Assembly (NCBI GenBank): GCA_916700875.1
Contig: CAKAKS010000062.1
Location: forward strand, 16,892,460 to 16,956,459
DNA length: 64,000 bases
Direction: 5' to 3'
Source of the DNA: Sebastes aleutianus
Taxonomy: Eukaryota > Chordata > Actinopteri > Perciformes > Sebastidae
In this document: positions 28,101-34,258 of the stretch, piece by piece
Position numbering within the stretch: the stretch's first letter is position 1
Layout of the letters: every line of letters begins with the position of its first letter
Translations under genes and position numbers: made by a program
The notes under the pieces: model-generated
Told to the model about the DNA's origin: nothing
Seen by the model: the letters and a program-made list of their open reading frames with translations, nothing else
Databases searched by the model: none

Positions 28101-31100
28101 TATATTAGTCTATATAGATAGTATTTTCAATATCAGCTCCAAAAATATAACTGTCTCAGCTATAAATGCAGCCTGATGTGCAGCAGTCCCACCGGAACCA
28201 TAACATAAATTGCCATATCAAAGTCAATTTGCGTAAGTAAATCTGTAATCAAACTGCATCAGATTGGATCGTTTCGGATGCGCAACAATAATTGGTGAAC
28301 ATCTGACAGAGTTATAAAAAGGTAGATGTAACACCAGTGTTTTTGTGTGTTTATGTGTAATCTATGCATTACTGCATGTGAGTGCTCTTACGTCACTAAA
28401 TATCCTCCCCCCTTAATTCATAACATAGGCATTTGCGTGCTAGAGTCACTCCCTCGTCTCATTACAACACAATTAACGAGCAATTAGAGTTTATTGAGGG
28501 TGAATTAGCTGACATGTAGAACAGACCTAATGTACTGGGAGTGTAAAGTGATATTACCCAACACCAGTGAGAGAAGGAGGAGGAGGAGGACAGGAGATGA
28601 ACCAGAGAGGGGGGGAAAAAAAAGATCAGAAGGTTTTTATTCTGAATGCGAATGAAGAGAGGGGAAGTGAAAAATGGCCTGAAGAGGTTGAGTCAGGACA
28701 GGAGGAGAGTGAGTGAGTGAGATAGTAAATGTCAGACTGATGGTGGGTTATAACTCTCGTGACCTTGGGGAGCAAGACAATATGTACCGAGTCAATGCAT
28801 CTTGGCAGGAAGTCTATAAGGTCATGTTTTAGTGCATTCATATGTAAATGGTTATAGCTGCATGTCTGAGTTTATGTAGCTACTCAACTCACGCATGTTG
28901 ACTGAAGAAGAAGAATATAAAAGAGATTAAAAAAAGAAAAAGATAATAAAAAAATACTGTACAGTGAGACTGACTAATAGGATCATTATTGCCCTTTTTC
29001 ATATTTTCCCGTTAGTGTCATCCACGTCTGCCAGCCAGTATAATTAATATCATTATACTTGTCAATCATGAGTCCACAAATAGAGACATTGCGACAAACA
29101 AACTTGACAAGATTTAAAGATTCTGACATTTAATAAAACTTTTTAGATGTGAGTGAAAACCCTGAGCAATGAATTTATATTTTAAAACAGGCCTACATAT
29201 TCATTATTTCACGTCCACCTCCTTGCTACTCAGAAAGATCAAAAAGATTTGCATAAAAATCTTTCCTGTCAAAATACTCGGCGATGGAGAAAGGTGAATG
29301 TGTCCTCCCACGATGGCTGAACTTCTCCTTCAATGTGGTATTTGTATTTTATTTTGTTAAATGATCTGAAACAGCAGGGATAGGCCAGGAGGCCTTGATT
29401 TTTTAGGCAAATTGAACAACAAAAATATGAGCAAATGTTACACATCTATTTTATGGGATGAATACTGTACTGAATGTCTCTAAGATTCATTTATTCTGAT
29501 TAATATTGAACACAGTACTTATTAGAAAACACATTTTTTAAGAGGTGTTAATTCTAAAGATACAGGAAATCAACATAAAGAGTCAATATCAATCAGCGAC
29601 CAAACCCTTTCTGTACTCGCTATTTCTATTTCGTACTTCAATTTCATTCCACCTTTATTTATTTCTGTCTGCTTCACTTTATCCATCTGGATCTATCTCT
29701 GTCTAACTCTGTCTTCTTCGATTTACCTTTATCTCTTTTCACCTGCCTTTCTCTGCTACCTTCTTTCTACATCGATCTACTTTAATCTGCTTCTGTGTCT
29801 ACCTCCATTTACCTTTATCTCTATCCTCTCCTTTGTACTTTTATCTACTCTTTCTCCACCTCTCTCTGCCTCTACTTCCAAACACTCATGTCAATAAGTG
29901 CCCCATTTTACCTCTATTTATCTCTATGTGTCTTCATGTGACTGTCAAGCAATGTCTGAGGTTTTGACCCAAAGCTTGAGTGAGCATTCTCCTCCCAAGC
30001 AATCCCATTTATCCATCTTTTTTACAATTAATCTTTGATGCCGATTTGTTAGAATAAATAGGGAGCGGTGAATTATTTATGGTTGGGTTTAAAAAGCACA
30101 CACACACACTGCTGAAAACACCCATGCACAGATCAATAATAAATCACACGGCAGCAAGTGGGAGGAAGAAGCGTTGAGCGAGGCATTTATAGTGCATTGG
30201 GATGGTAAATATAAAATATGGACACGCATACACACAGGCACTCACAAATACATTTATTTAATTTGCCGTTTCATTCTTGCTGATGATTTATAAAGCCGAC
30301 ACATCACAGAAGCCTCTATCGCTTAACAGAAAAGAGAAAAGAGGACAGACCGCTAATGTCTGAAGGAAACGGCCTTCTGTTTGTCGAACACAAAGGCAGT
30401 CTGGTTCAGCTTTAATCTGGCAATGAGCAAAGATGCACACTCTCTCCTCTATCTCTGTTCCTCCCTTTTATTCCTCTTCGTCTGTTTCTTTCTCCTCGGC
30501 AGAAAAAAAAAGCACTTGGATGCAGCCTTGCTCGTTTGCATCCCCTGCTTCTTCATAATTCAATTATCAGTACAATTGAGCTACTACTGATGAGTCACTT
30601 TAACAGATCACTCATCAGAAAAACACAGAGGGGGGGGGGGGAAAGACTGGGTGTCTGGCGTCTAGCAACTGCCTGATTTTCAAAGAGTGGGAGAATGGCG
30701 TACTGTACATGGAGGCAGCTGAATCTCCAGTCCGTGAAGCCGATTTAGACACACTTGTGATGGAAGCTTTTACACTGATGTGATGTAAGATCACATCTGG
30801 GAAATGGAGAGCGATGGCAGATCGGTCTATCACGATTCTGGACAGCTCTCTTAAAACCAGTCACACCAAAAAGAGCTTTTCTCGGCATGCTTTATCGCAC
30901 CATTTAGAAGCTCTTTGGCAACACTAAGCCAGAGGCAGCTGTTAGCCTCCTCTCTTCACTTCAACTTCCCTCTCTTTGACTCTCTCTGAATCCTTTCTGT
31001 CTTTTAGTGTTTTTAAAATCAAATTATTGCCCACATATTCTCATGGTGATTGCTCTTGTATGCGATTTGGCTCTGTCGCTCTCTTTCTCTTTCTCTCTGG

Positions 31101-33343
31101 AGCTGGGTCACCTTGAAAGTCTCTCTCACCCTCTCAGATCAGACACTTTGCTGACGAGTATTTGCGCTTCTCTCAGTTTTCCACCGGTGATGCGGTGAGA
31201 CAAAGAGAGAGGGAGAGAGAAAGAAAGAGAATCTAATCGATGTAATACGCCCAATCCTTGGAGACTTGTTTCTGGAGCACTGCACATTGCCAGTTTTGAC
31301 TGAACTGACCACACATGCTGTCATAACACTCGTGGTCAGATTATAAATTGATGGGCCCCAGGGCAGAGACACAGAACATGGCTCCCTCCCACCTAACAAC
31401 CCTCCTCAGAGTCCCAGAGCCCATACTGCATTATGTTAGTGTGGAGGCATAAACACCCACTCCTTTTCTAAGTGTCATGAAGACTTCCTTGTTGTGACAT
31501 CTTTAAAATGAAATTTAAAGCTACTCCTTCAGTTTTCCAGGCAGAGTTTTGACTCTTTTTACTCTATAACAAGAAATCCATCCACTCATCCATTTTTATA
31601 CCCACTCATCGTGTGCAGAGTCATAAAAATGACGTCAAACAGAGGCCTCTGAGCACCTCAGGCATGTTTTAACACAATGTATGTTAAAGGAATAGTTCGA
31701 CATTTTGGGACATTTTACTTTGACTTTTCCCTGACTTTAATTTGCTTTCTTCAAAGAGATACTTGTGAGGACCGACATCACTCTCATGTAGTAAATATGA
31801 GGCTACAGTCAGCAGCAAGGTAGCTTAGCTTAGCACAAACGCTTAGGAATCCGTTCTCATCCCAACTCGTCACATACTGATGCTTCGTCAGACGCTGTGA
31901 CGTCACTTTTCAGTCACAGTAAACATGTGTTTAATGTTGGGAATTAAACTAAACTACGTTTTTACAGTGAAAATGTGACTTGACGTTGTGAACACCGAAC
32001 ATGAACGAACAGCTGATTGTATAGTGAAAGTAAAACGTAACACACAGGACACAAACAGCGATCTCCTGGATAAAAGCCTCCCGTTTGTTGAATCTATCCA
32101 CCTCCCCCTGCCCGCCCTGTGTGTCTCTTGCACTCTTTTAAATTACGTCACCACATCACTTTCCCTGTGCGTTAACTGTTGCCACGGATGGGTTTACATC
32201 AAGGCCTATATAAAGGAGGCTGGGTCACGCGTCATATCTCCGGGGGTATAACACATGTGCAGTTAAATCTCGCCTGCACTCGCCGAAATTGAGCCAATCG
32301 CAACGCACGACCGCAGCTTCTGTTACACTGCGCATGTGTTATACCCCATACCCCAAGACCCATGTCTGCCCGTGACCCAGCCTCCTTTTCATAGGCTTTG
32401 GTTTGCACTCTTTGTGCTAGGCTAAGCTAACCGTGTGCTGGCTTTGGCCTTTATAATCTTCTCATCTTACTCTCAGCGAAAAACCCAAAAAGCGTATTCA
32501 CCAAAATGTCAAACAATTTGTTTAAAGACAACACCAACTGATGCAAATTATGATGCATACCGGTATGTTGTTTTTGAAAAACCAGACAGATCTTTGTTGA
32601 AAATTACCTACTTTTTAAGAGTACACAGGCATGTATGCACTTATATGAAATGTAAAGAGCTTTCATTCTTTAAATGGTGAAATTGGTAATTAAAAGTGAC
32701 TGATTATGACTGTGTTCAAAGGGAGAAGAGCAGGGTGGGATCGAGGGCCATTTGTGATTGTGAACTTATCAGGATTGTTGTCGTGATGTTGGGCAGATTT
32801 TGTGGGTGTGTGCGAGCCGGAGACAACACTGACCGTTTGCTTTATGTCTGGGATGCCGATGCGAAAGACCATCATGGCAATGTGGGCGTCCTCAGATGGC
32901 ACCGTGCCGGTGCTGCGCTCCTTCAGCCTCCTCTGCTGCTGCGGCTGCTGCTGAATGTGATTGGCTGGCTGTTGGTGCGTGGGTCCTGGATTTGACGAAT
33001 AGGGGTTTGCGGTGTGTCCAGGGTTCCCTGGCCGGATCTGTCTGTCCCCGCTGGGTCTCCCGGCCAGTTTACCTGACTGCCTGTGTCCCTCACCCCTGCC
33101 CACCCGCGCTAGGCCTCCTCGCCTGACCTCCTCCACCATCTCCTCATCGTCTTCCTCTTCCCCCTCCAGCTCGCCGTTCTCCTCCTCCTCCTGGTCCTCA
33201 TCACGCTCTTCTTCTTCCATTTCCTCTTCCTCCTCTTCTTCCTCCTCTTCCTCGTCCTCTGCCCCTGGATAGAGATGTCGATTGTTTCCCAGCATCCTTT
33301 GTTGCTCCTCGTCGCTGGACAGGGGGCTGAACGGCATCGTCAT
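1113..33343 (-). CDS. shank1: SHANK1-like postsynaptic scaffold protein, N-terminal half (13 exons; partial, continues past left edge)
   Basis: SHANK proteins are master scaffolds of the excitatory postsynaptic density, linking GKAP/PSD-95, Homer and actin regulators. The coding join on the minus strand is 33343-32834, 15948-15745, 14935-14864, 14611-14503, 10919-10765, 9962-9795, 7401-7285, 6994-6917, 6209-6143, 5815-5646, 4641-4520, 3466-3318 and 1226-1113. This gives 2035 nt, or 678 codons plus one base, with no stop; all introns are GT-AG and all phases match. Order: acidic N-terminus (1-150), SPN domain (about 151-262), ankyrin repeats (about 263-493), Ser/Arg-rich linker (494-about 610), SH3 (about 617-670). 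SHANK1 rather than SHANK2/3 is favoured by RANSDSSMNLPDWM, SSSPRGARTRSPSRGR, AQGEREIS, GWFPSDC and the RSQE that follows. PDZ, proline-rich and SAM regions are absent and must lie left of base 1. I see no frameshift or lost splice site, so it looks intact. Family identity is near certain; the paralogue call rests on remembered family sequences. Confidence 0.93.
1681..1976 (+). repeat. Family A copy
   Basis: Begins CTTAAAGTTTGACAATTTGG and follows the same block order as 321-851 (GATGAGAAGATCGATACCAC, CAGCAGCTGGATAGC, GCTCTGTCCGAAGG). It is diverged and lacks the nested MITE. Confidence 0.7.
2613..2808. mobile_element. 196-bp foldback MITE with perfect 8-bp target duplication
   Basis: GGTCAGTG stands at 2605-2612 and again at 2809-2816, directly flanking the element. 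The ends are CAAGG and CCTTG. The interior is palindromic: ACACATGTGCAGT near 2664 is answered by ACTGCGCATGTGT near 2741, with a CAATTTCGGCGAGCGCAG core. A second copy in the opposite internal orientation lies at 32200-32400. An 8-bp duplication suggests hAT-type transposition. No ORF. Confidence 0.8.
3318..3466 (-). CDS. shank1: SHANK1 exon 12: start of SH3 domain
   Basis: One base, 49 codons, one base; residues 591-640. It reads PAPVSTAAPTAGQRRR, LYSAVPGRVFVA, then SAQGEREISFNKGDRVK, the first half of the SHANK SH3 domain. The acceptor CCCTCCCACCCAG has a good pyrimidine tract and fits the phase-2 end of exon 11. The open frame continues upstream of it to 3525, but that part has no family match. 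The donor is GTGAGT. The segment where typical SH3 domains carry the ALYDY tyrosines reads VATRSHS. Confidence 0.92.
3719..4119. mobile_element. Chimeric hAT-type remnant
   Basis: The left end (GGCTGTCAAAGTTAACGCG, 3722-about 3800) matches the TAGGGCTGTCAA hAT MITE family. The right end (GAATCGTGACACCCCTA, to 4119) is instead the end type TAGGGGTGTCACGATTC of another hAT-like family. The middle has no family match. No target duplication is visible, so this may be two overlapping fragments. Confidence 0.5.
4520..4641 (-). CDS. shank1: SHANK1 exon 11: Ser/Arg-rich linker
   Basis: Forty codons plus two bases (phase 2), residues 551-590. It reads GTLRSSSSPRGARTRSPSRG, then a charged Lys/Asp/Arg/Gln tail. 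This basic, Ser-rich linker lies between the ankyrin and SH3 domains and is probably disordered and phosphorylatable. The acceptor is CTCTCTCAG. The donor is GTGAGT, leaving GC to pair with the first G of exon 12 as Ala. Confidence 0.9.
4642..5645. other. SHANK1 intron 10, no gene seen
   Basis: AT-rich DNA between exons 10 and 11. No repeat family, hairpin or conserved frame recognised. Confidence 0.6.
5646..5815 (-). CDS. shank1: SHANK1 exon 10: post-ankyrin linker
   Basis: Two bases plus 56 codons, residues 494-550. It contains VPFVESPKYAPQRRES, LRANSDSSMNLPDWM and NAPGTNIVSVQ. The LRANSD.SM.LPDWM block is typical of SHANK1 and separates it from SHANK2 and SHANK3. The acceptor is CTCCCAG. 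The donor lies inside a GT-dinucleotide tract (CAG then GTGTGTGTGTGAG), so the exact 3' end could vary by slippage of donor choice; phase 0 joining to exon 11 supports the first GT. Confidence 0.92.
6143..6209 (-). CDS. shank1: SHANK1 exon 9: end of ankyrin array
   Basis: Twenty-two codons plus one base (phase 1), residues 472-493. It reads VAVMSGHFELGEIIKNHRD, then TDV, the closing helix pair of the ankyrin domain. The acceptor AATCAG is preceded by a weak tract with a TG-rich part; the donor is GTAAGT. The final G joins TT of exon 10 to give Val, restoring DVVPF. Confidence 0.94.
6917..6994 (-). CDS. shank1: SHANK1 exon 8: ankyrin repeat 6
   Basis: Twenty-six codons, phase 0 at both ends, residues 446-471. 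It reads ESCSRILLYRGANKDTKNN, then SGQTPFQ. The acceptor is TTGCAG and the donor GTAATG. It follows exon 7 after a 290-nt intron, one of the shortest here. Confidence 0.95.
7285..7401 (-). CDS. shank1: SHANK1 exon 7: ankyrin repeat 5-6
   Basis: Thirty-nine codons, phase 0 at both ends, residues 407-445. It reads ACQNGNSQHLEHLLFYGA, then ASGNTALHICALYNK, one of the most conserved stretches of the SHANK ankyrin domain. It is bounded by a CTCTCAG acceptor and a GTAGAC donor. A triple Ser (DSSSQ) sits in the repeat hairpin loop. Confidence 0.95.
7826..8516 (+). mobile_element. hAT-type MITE (TAGGGCTGTCAA family), complete, 691 bp
   Basis: It begins TAGGGCTGTCAAAGTTAACG and ends TTGATTGATAGCCCTA. 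It is flanked by identical GTTATTAT at 7818-7825 and 8517-8524. An 8-bp duplication with TAGGG ends is characteristic of hAT elements. It contains conserved blocks seen in all copies (GAAACTAGAAAACG, GGCGAGGAAAAACTGGCATG, GGTCCCTTAACCTC, CATGTTATGATTTGAGCATA). No transposase ORF: non-autonomous. It lies in the intron between exons 6 and 7. Confidence 0.88.
8525..9794. other. SHANK1 intron 6, remainder
   Basis: Right of the hAT MITE, AT-rich sequence with no recognised element. The open frames at 9039-9543 lack splice context and homology. Confidence 0.6.
9795..9962 (-). CDS. shank1: SHANK1 exon 6: ankyrin repeats 3-5
   Basis: Fifty-six codons, phase 0 at both ends, residues 351-406. Motifs are LLSLGASPDYKDRRGLTPLY, GGDTSCCETLL and LGIRDENGWDETHQ, all family-specific. 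The acceptor is TTTCTGCAG and the donor GTGTGT. Mammalian SHANKs have QEIHQ where this reads DETHQ; the His-Gln end and the splice phase are kept, so I read it as divergence, not an error. Confidence 0.95.
10765..10919 (-). CDS. shank1: SHANK1 exon 5: ankyrin repeats 2-3
   Basis: Two bases plus 51 codons, residues 299-350, phase 0 at the end. It contains ETALSLAVQ, GGAHIDFRAKDGLTPVHKAV and RGHRHTALL. The loop QCEPGGGEA is Gly-rich and differs from mammalian SHANK1. The acceptor is unusual: a TG-dinucleotide tract (10926-10939 on the plus strand as CA) replaces most of the pyrimidine tract just before CCGCCAG. The donor is GTAAAC after CTG. Ankyrin repeats in this region bind partners such as alpha-fodrin and sharpin in other SHANKs. 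Confidence 0.93.
11313..11734. mobile_element. Candidate MITE with about 18-bp terminal inverted repeats
   Basis: The left end GGGCTGCGTTGAATAGTC is answered at the right by GACTATTCAATCACAGCC. Blocks near both ends (CTTAGGAAGGTGAAG, GTTAGGAAAAGAC) are also roughly inverted. No clear target duplication and no ORF. Superfamily unknown. Confidence 0.5.
13669..14345 (-). mobile_element. hAT-type MITE (TAGGGCTGTCAA family), complete, 677 bp
   Basis: Reverse-oriented copy: it starts TAGGGCTGTCAATCCATTAA and ends GCGTTAACTTTGACAGACCTA. Flanks are GTAAGGAA (13661-13668) and GTAAAGAA (14346-14353), a 7-of-8 match taken as an aged 8-bp target duplication. Open frames inside it are family shadows, not genes. 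It lies between exons 4 and 5. Confidence 0.85.
14503..14611 (-). CDS. shank1: SHANK1 exon 4: first ankyrin repeat
   Basis: Thirty-six codons plus one base (phase 1), residues 263-298. It contains LKKFMDYIQ, DKMGKFLDKGLDPNYQDPDTG, the start of the ankyrin array. The acceptor is CATGCAG and the donor GTAAGG. The last G joins AG of the next exon to make Glu, giving the conserved GET turn of the ankyrin repeat. The two residues after the splice are Ala-Ser where mammalian SHANK1 has Thr-Gly, a mild difference. Confidence 0.94.
14864..14935 (-). CDS. shank1: SHANK1 exon 3: end of SPN domain
   Basis: A 72-nt exon, 24 codons, phase 0 both ends, residues 239-262. It reads FRYKTRVYKQ followed by TNLDEKQLAKLHTK and sits between a TTTAG acceptor and a GTATGA donor. 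This is the invariant last strand of the SPN domain and the linker into the first ankyrin repeat. It is too short and stop-free to be found by length alone and is called from its match to the family and from its flanking splice sites. Confidence 0.94.
15745..15948 (-). CDS. shank1: SHANK1 exon 2: SPN domain core
   Basis: Sixty-eight codons, phase 0 at both ends, residues 171-238. The acceptor CTGCAG joins QT to KCLRFNPDATVW, restoring the conserved SPN sequence across a 16.9-kb intron. The exon also carries DVLNYGLFQPA, FLEEERLLREYPQ and GVPYLE, all hallmarks of the SHANK SPN fold. This fold is ubiquitin-like, binds active Ras/Rap and packs against the ankyrin repeats. The donor is GTACTA after GAG. 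The conservation is strong enough that paralogue-level identity (SHANK1) is already suggested here. Confidence 0.95.
17041..17550. repeat. Dispersed GC-rich repeat, family B
   Basis: Contains CCGGCGGCTCACAGCTAACG, GGGGAACCGGAGGGTGGGTG, GCTGTAACCGCCGTATGAGC and GGCCGGCCCGACGATGTC. Closely related copies lie at 55060-55490 and, partly, 20460-20740. A 5' fragment (CAGATCAGTTTTCGCAATTT) is at about 25795-25850. It is richer in CpG than its surroundings. Not coding, not assigned. Confidence 0.7.
18297..18353. repeat. Perfect (TG)n microsatellite, about 28 units
   Basis: Uninterrupted TG/CA repeat inside intron 1, likely highly polymorphic. Shorter TG/CA tracts follow at 18589-18640 and 18759-18808 in opposite senses. 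Confidence 0.95.
19589..19780 (+). repeat. Dispersed teleost repeat, family C (GTGGTGGAAGAAGTACTCA)
   Basis: Contains AGTGGTGGAAGAAGTACTCA, CATACTTAAGTAAAAGTA and AAGTATTATCATC. Related pieces occur at 20264-20440 (GCAGTGGTGGAATGTGACTA, ATATTGTACTTTTTACTCCA), about 16830-17040, 47520-47700 and 61900-62060. No ORF. Confidence 0.7.
20264..20440 (+). repeat. Family C related copy
   Basis: Starts GCAGTGGTGGAATGTGACTA, then TACTTGAGTATTTCCATTTT and GAGGGAAATATTGTACTTTT. This end structure is very common in teleost genomes. It is followed directly by a partial family B copy at 20460. Confidence 0.7.
20460..20740. repeat. Family B partial copy
   Basis: Shares GGGACGGCATTATGAGCTGT, GCACACACGGCCGGCCCAAC and GGAGCTCGGATTACAACAC with 17041-17550. 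It is truncated at its left end. Confidence 0.6.
22143..22179. repeat. (TG)n microsatellite
   Basis: About 18 uninterrupted units after a TATATATATG lead. Noncoding, in intron 1. Confidence 0.92.
22561..23055 (+). repeat. Dispersed repeat, family D (GGTTTCACACAGGACACGAG)
   Basis: Blocks include TTAGGTTTAGGAAAACATCG, GACAAATAAGTCAATGTTGA, GGTTTCACACAGGACACGAG and CCTACGCGGACTTTG. Other copies: 31858-32190, 37592-38054, 42725-43080 and 45077-45300 plus 45675-45860. The 37.6-kb copy shows inverted ends, which suggests a DNA-transposon origin. Confidence 0.7.
23803..24645. mobile_element. Candidate MITE with GGGGCTGTATT-like inverted ends
   Basis: The left end CCGGGCCGTATTCATAAAGC is mirrored by GTTTGTAAATACAGCCCC at the right. 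Sub-terminal blocks on both sides carry repeated TTGCTC.GAG and TTAGGAG motifs. There is no convincing target duplication and no ORF. Confidence 0.45.
25014..25111. repeat. Perfect 29-bp inverted repeat with 40-nt loop
   Basis: The arm at 25014-25042 (starting ATCTGCTCAATATG) is exactly the reverse complement of 25083-25111. Partial pairing continues into the loop (GATGAAGATCTTCAT centre). It could fold as a long RNA hairpin or cruciform, or be the ends of a small foldback element. I see no match to a microRNA I know. Confidence 0.85.
25560..25745 (+). mobile_element. LINE-like 3' tail
   Basis: Contains CTGTCTTGGCCAGGTCTCTC, TTGCAAAAGAGATTCTTAAT, CTCAATGAG and ACCTGGTTAAATAAAGGTTA, followed by an AAATAAA-type tail. 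This is a common 3' end of teleost non-LTR retrotransposons (L2/CR1-like from memory). It is 5'-truncated; no reverse transcriptase is present. Confidence 0.6.
26075..26250. repeat. Left arm of an inverted duplication (partner 27271-27727)
   Basis: Bases 26075-26131 are nearly the reverse complement of 27669-27727, and 26137-26250 of 27271-27375. The right arm holds about 290 extra bases (27376-27668), including the left end of the piggyBac-like MITE. The hAT-like element at 26534 sits between the arms. Confidence 0.75.
26534..27118. mobile_element. hAT-like element with TAGTGATG ends, 585 bp, target duplication visible
   Basis: It begins TGGTGATGGGAATTCCGGCT and ends CAACACATCACTA. It is flanked by CACTGTAG (26526-26533) and TACTGTAG (27119-27126), 7 of 8 matching. 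Sub-terminal GAGCCGGCTCTT and AAGAGCCGGTTCTTTGAGC repeats appear at both ends; such repeated sub-terminal motifs are common transposase-binding sites. No intact transposase. Confidence 0.75.
27525..28033. mobile_element. piggyBac-like MITE, TTAA-flanked
   Basis: TTAA followed by AGGTCCCATATT at the left mirrors AATATGGGACCT followed by TTAA at the right. TTAA target sites with short perfect inverted repeats fit piggyBac-type elements. About 500 bp, no ORF. It carries an X-box-like palindrome at 27707-27719. Confidence 0.75.
28040..31680. other. Intron 1 stretch with no recognised gene
   Basis: Contains GA-rich (28560-28740) and CT/TA-rich (29620-29940) simple-sequence zones and a poly-G run near 30635. 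No coding or repeat family identified. Confidence 0.55.
31685..32526. repeat. Composite of inverted family A ends enclosing families D and foldback MITE
   Basis: The forward family A start (AAAGGAATAGTTCGACATTT) at 31685-31850 is answered by its reverse at 32415-32526 (TTCACCAAAATGTCAAAC). Between them lie a family D copy (31858-32190) and the foldback MITE (32200-32400). It looks like successive insertions, or one element with long inverted ends. Confidence 0.6.
32200..32400. mobile_element. Second copy of the 196-bp foldback MITE
   Basis: Ends CAAGGCCTATATAAAGGAGG and, from the other side, CAAAGCCTATGAAAAGGAGG. GGCTGGGTCACG is shared by both arms. The core CTCGCCGAAATTGAGCCAAT is the reverse complement of the core at 2700-2725. 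Flanks GTTTACAT and GTTTGCAC match 6 of 8. Confidence 0.75.
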
Positions 33344-33394
33344 GGCGACAGAGAGGGCGGAACCAGTGGCAACGCCATCATTCCCAGAGAGCCA
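32834..33394 (-). CDS. shank1: SHANK1 first coding exon: 5'UTR end, acidic N-terminus, start of SPN domain
   Basis: The exon begins after a CAG acceptor at 33395-33397 preceded by a pyrimidine-rich stretch. It has a 51-nt 5'UTR piece, then 170 codons from the ATG at 33343. I chose this start because it is the first in-frame ATG after the acceptor; a second ATG follows two codons later (33337). Residues about 29-72 are overwhelmingly Glu/Asp, with a run of Glu coded by GAG/GAA triplets. Residues 73-150 are Gly/Pro/Gln/Arg-rich and probably disordered. Residues 151-170 hold the SPN opening motif MMVFRIGIPDIKQT. Its Arg (residue 161) corresponds to the Ras/Rap-contacting Arg known from the SHANK3 SPN domain. 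The donor after ACG (GTCAGT) is phase 0. The N-terminus before SPN is longer than I remember for mammalian SHANK1. Confidence 0.9.
33340..33381 (-). promoter_or_regulatory. Upstream ORF of 13 codons overlapping the SHANK1 start
   Basis: In the 5'UTR piece of the first coding exon, ATG ATG opens a short frame that reads MMALPLVPPSLSP and stops at TGA. That TGA shares bases with the main start codon (ATGA overlap at 33340-33343). The uORF lies wholly within the exon, so it would be in the mRNA if the acceptor at 33395 is used. Ribosomes that start here would terminate exactly on the main start, a layout that can lower or couple downstream initiation. The sequence layout is directly visible; the regulatory role is inference. 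Confidence 0.5.
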
Positions 33395-33989
33395 CTGCAA
33401 CGTGGGGAGGAAAGAGAACACACAATCAAAACAGAGACACAGAAAACTACAGAAGAAGTTTGTAAGGAGTTTATTCTCTGTATCCACATCACTCTAACAA
33501 ACTGTGGTCTCTATGGGAACAGACATGCAGTACTTCTAACCCTCACCGCATGATGACATACTATCCACACCTCATGTATAAATGAACCCACTTTTGAAGC
33601 TGTTAATTTTCAGCTTCCATACTCTCGGCAGACATTCAGACATCCTGCCTGCGCTGTTACACTCAAGATTTGCCTGCAGATGACTGAACCTTCAGAAGCT
33701 TGAAACATATCAGTATTTCACTCTGAGCAATAGTACTACGGCGGGTGGTATTATACGATAAAAGGAATATGCTTATACTGAGAGCACTACGGTGACACAT
33801 ACTACTTTAGTGGGCACTATAAAGTAGTGTAAAGTGTACAACTATAAAGATTAGCATTATAGAGGTCCTATTTACATCATAACCTTGAGAATAAATCCTC
33901 AGAAAAAGAAAGTATTCCTCTGTAGATATAAAAGATAGTTGATGTTGATATGTTTGCCCTTGTTGGCCCAATGATAATTATATCAATTG

Positions 33990-34110
33990 GTCTCTCTGTC
34001 CATCTGTCTATTTGTACATCCACAATTTGTCATGAAATTTTGTATGGTTATTCAAAGTACCCAGAGGATGAATCATTGTGGTTTTGGTGACCTCCTGACC
34101 TTTAGCTTGG
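33990..34110. repeat. Dispersed repeat, family E
   Basis: Motif series CATCTGTCTATTTGTACATC, TGTCATGAAATTTTGTATGG and GAGGATGAATCAT. Related copies: 38235-38640 (CAATCCATCCAATAGTTGTT), 43650-43830 (CCATCTAGTAGTTGTTGAGA) and 51690-51850. Non-coding. Confidence 0.6.
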
Positions 34111-34258
34111 CACAACCATCAGGCAAAAATGACATGTCTATTGGACATATATTTCCATGATTTTCATTGAGCACTTCCGTAAATATACTCTTGCCATTTT
34201 GGACACTTCAAAAGCTCTCTTAGTGACACTTTGAACCAAAATATTAACTTTGCAACTA

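Larger units (their letters stand above)
15949..32833 (-). other. SHANK1 intron 1 (16.9 kb)
   Basis: Bounded by the GTCAGT donor of the first coding exon and the CTGCAG acceptor of exon 2. It holds no coding sequence I can support. Its contents are mainly dispersed repeats, microsatellites (18297-18353, 22143-22179), a hAT-like element, a piggyBac-like MITE, an inverted duplication, and unannotated AT-rich DNA. Stretches such as 28100-31680 show no repeat I recognise and no splice-flanked homology. Confidence 0.85.

Noticed and set aside
33344..33487. Upstream in-frame extension of the first SHANK1 coding exon
   Set aside because: It runs through a pyrimidine-rich acceptor (CAG at 33395-33397) into intron-like sequence and encodes hydrophobic residues with no SHANK match.
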